A stretch of 34,042 nt of DNA, taken from contig JAQQAS010000036.1 in assembly GCA_028532815.1 (NCBI GenBank), positions 1 to 34,042 on the forward strand, written 5' to 3'. Of the stretch, positions 33,958-34,042 are shown piece after piece. The DNA is from Pleomorphochaeta sp. Lineage in GTDB: Bacteria > Spirochaetota > Spirochaetia > Sphaerochaetales > Sphaerochaetaceae. Under the pieces are notes generated by a model, which saw only the letters and a program-made list of their open reading frames with translations, ran no database searches and was not told the DNA's origin. Position numbers and translations under genes: made by a program. Positions within the stretch are counted from its first letter, which is position 1. Every line of letters starts with the position of its first letter.

Positions 33958-34042
33958 AGTAAATTTTCTTTTACTAGAACTTCTGCTATTTGAACAGCAT
34001 TTGTTGCTGCTCCTTTTCTTACTTGGTCGCCACAACACCACA
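33954..34042 (-). CDS. asd: Aspartate-semialdehyde dehydrogenase, C-terminal end (partial)
   Basis: The last 28 codons of a minus-strand gene entering from the right edge. The residues CGDQVRKGAATNAVQIAEVL match the C-terminal helix of aspartate-semialdehyde dehydrogenase, which makes the branch-point intermediate for lysine, diaminopimelate, threonine and methionine. The final codons CTG-TAG lie at or within the edge of the palindromic repeat, so the repeat supplies the stop codon. Only this end can be judged; the active-site Cys and His lie outside the window. Confidence 0.88.
   Translation of the reverse strand, partial: WCCGDQVRKGAATNAVQIAEVLVKENLL

Overview
This is an AT-rich chromosomal window with tightly packed housekeeping genes. 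I see no rRNA, tRNA, CRISPR array, prophage or insertion sequence. The bacterium appears diderm, because it has prolipoprotein diacylglyceryl transferase, a lipobox protein and an exported S41 protease. The gene mix suggests a low-GC spirochaete, possibly near the Sphaerochaetaceae. This assignment is an inference from gene content and was not tested by any search. No gene-free stretch exceeds 300 bases; the longest are 1507-1737 and 33728-33953.

Layout from left to right. gdhA (minus) is divergent from a 979-aa receiver/PEP-synthase-like protein (plus). That protein meets an RluA-type pseudouridine synthase-parC-parE operon (minus) tail to tail. Next on plus come a YhhN-family membrane protein, a 26-codon small ORF overlapping a CNNM/HlyC-type transporter, and leuS. 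On minus follow an orphan lipoprotein and a fused DAHP synthase-prephenate dehydratase. nth (plus) converges on a NIF3-like stand-alone protein (minus), which is divergent from pth (plus). Then come a large GH13 amylase-family protein, a divergent SDF-family symporter and an orphan membrane protein, all plus. gpmI and an lgt-pepP pair lie on minus. lgt is divergent from ctpA-rsmE (plus). The window ends with a feoA-feoA-feoB-Cys-rich small protein operon and the 3' end of asd, all minus.

The strongest unifying signal is promoter architecture. For about ten genes or operons there is no convincing Shine-Dalgarno. Instead a -35/-10 pair (TTGnnn-like, 16-17 nt spacer, TAnnnT-like) lies so that the predicted transcription start falls on or within a few bases of the start codon. 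This suggests leaderless mRNAs. Other genes (gdhA, amylase, gpmI, the feo operon, internal operon genes) have ordinary GGAG-type sites. The pattern corrects several starts: the TTG codons at 9294 and 11415, which extend the yhhN and leuS reading frames, are the -35 boxes of those genes. It also exposes the unannotated small ORF at 10026.

Other notable items are the 979-aa protein that keeps a PPDK-type ATP-grasp but lacks the phosphohistidine and PEP domains, the aromatic-pathway fusion without chorismate mutase, an SDF transporter lacking the usual substrate motifs, overlapping divergent -35 boxes between lgt and ctpA, an inverted repeat in the feo leader, and a GC-rich double-hairpin repeat that supplies the stop codon of asd.
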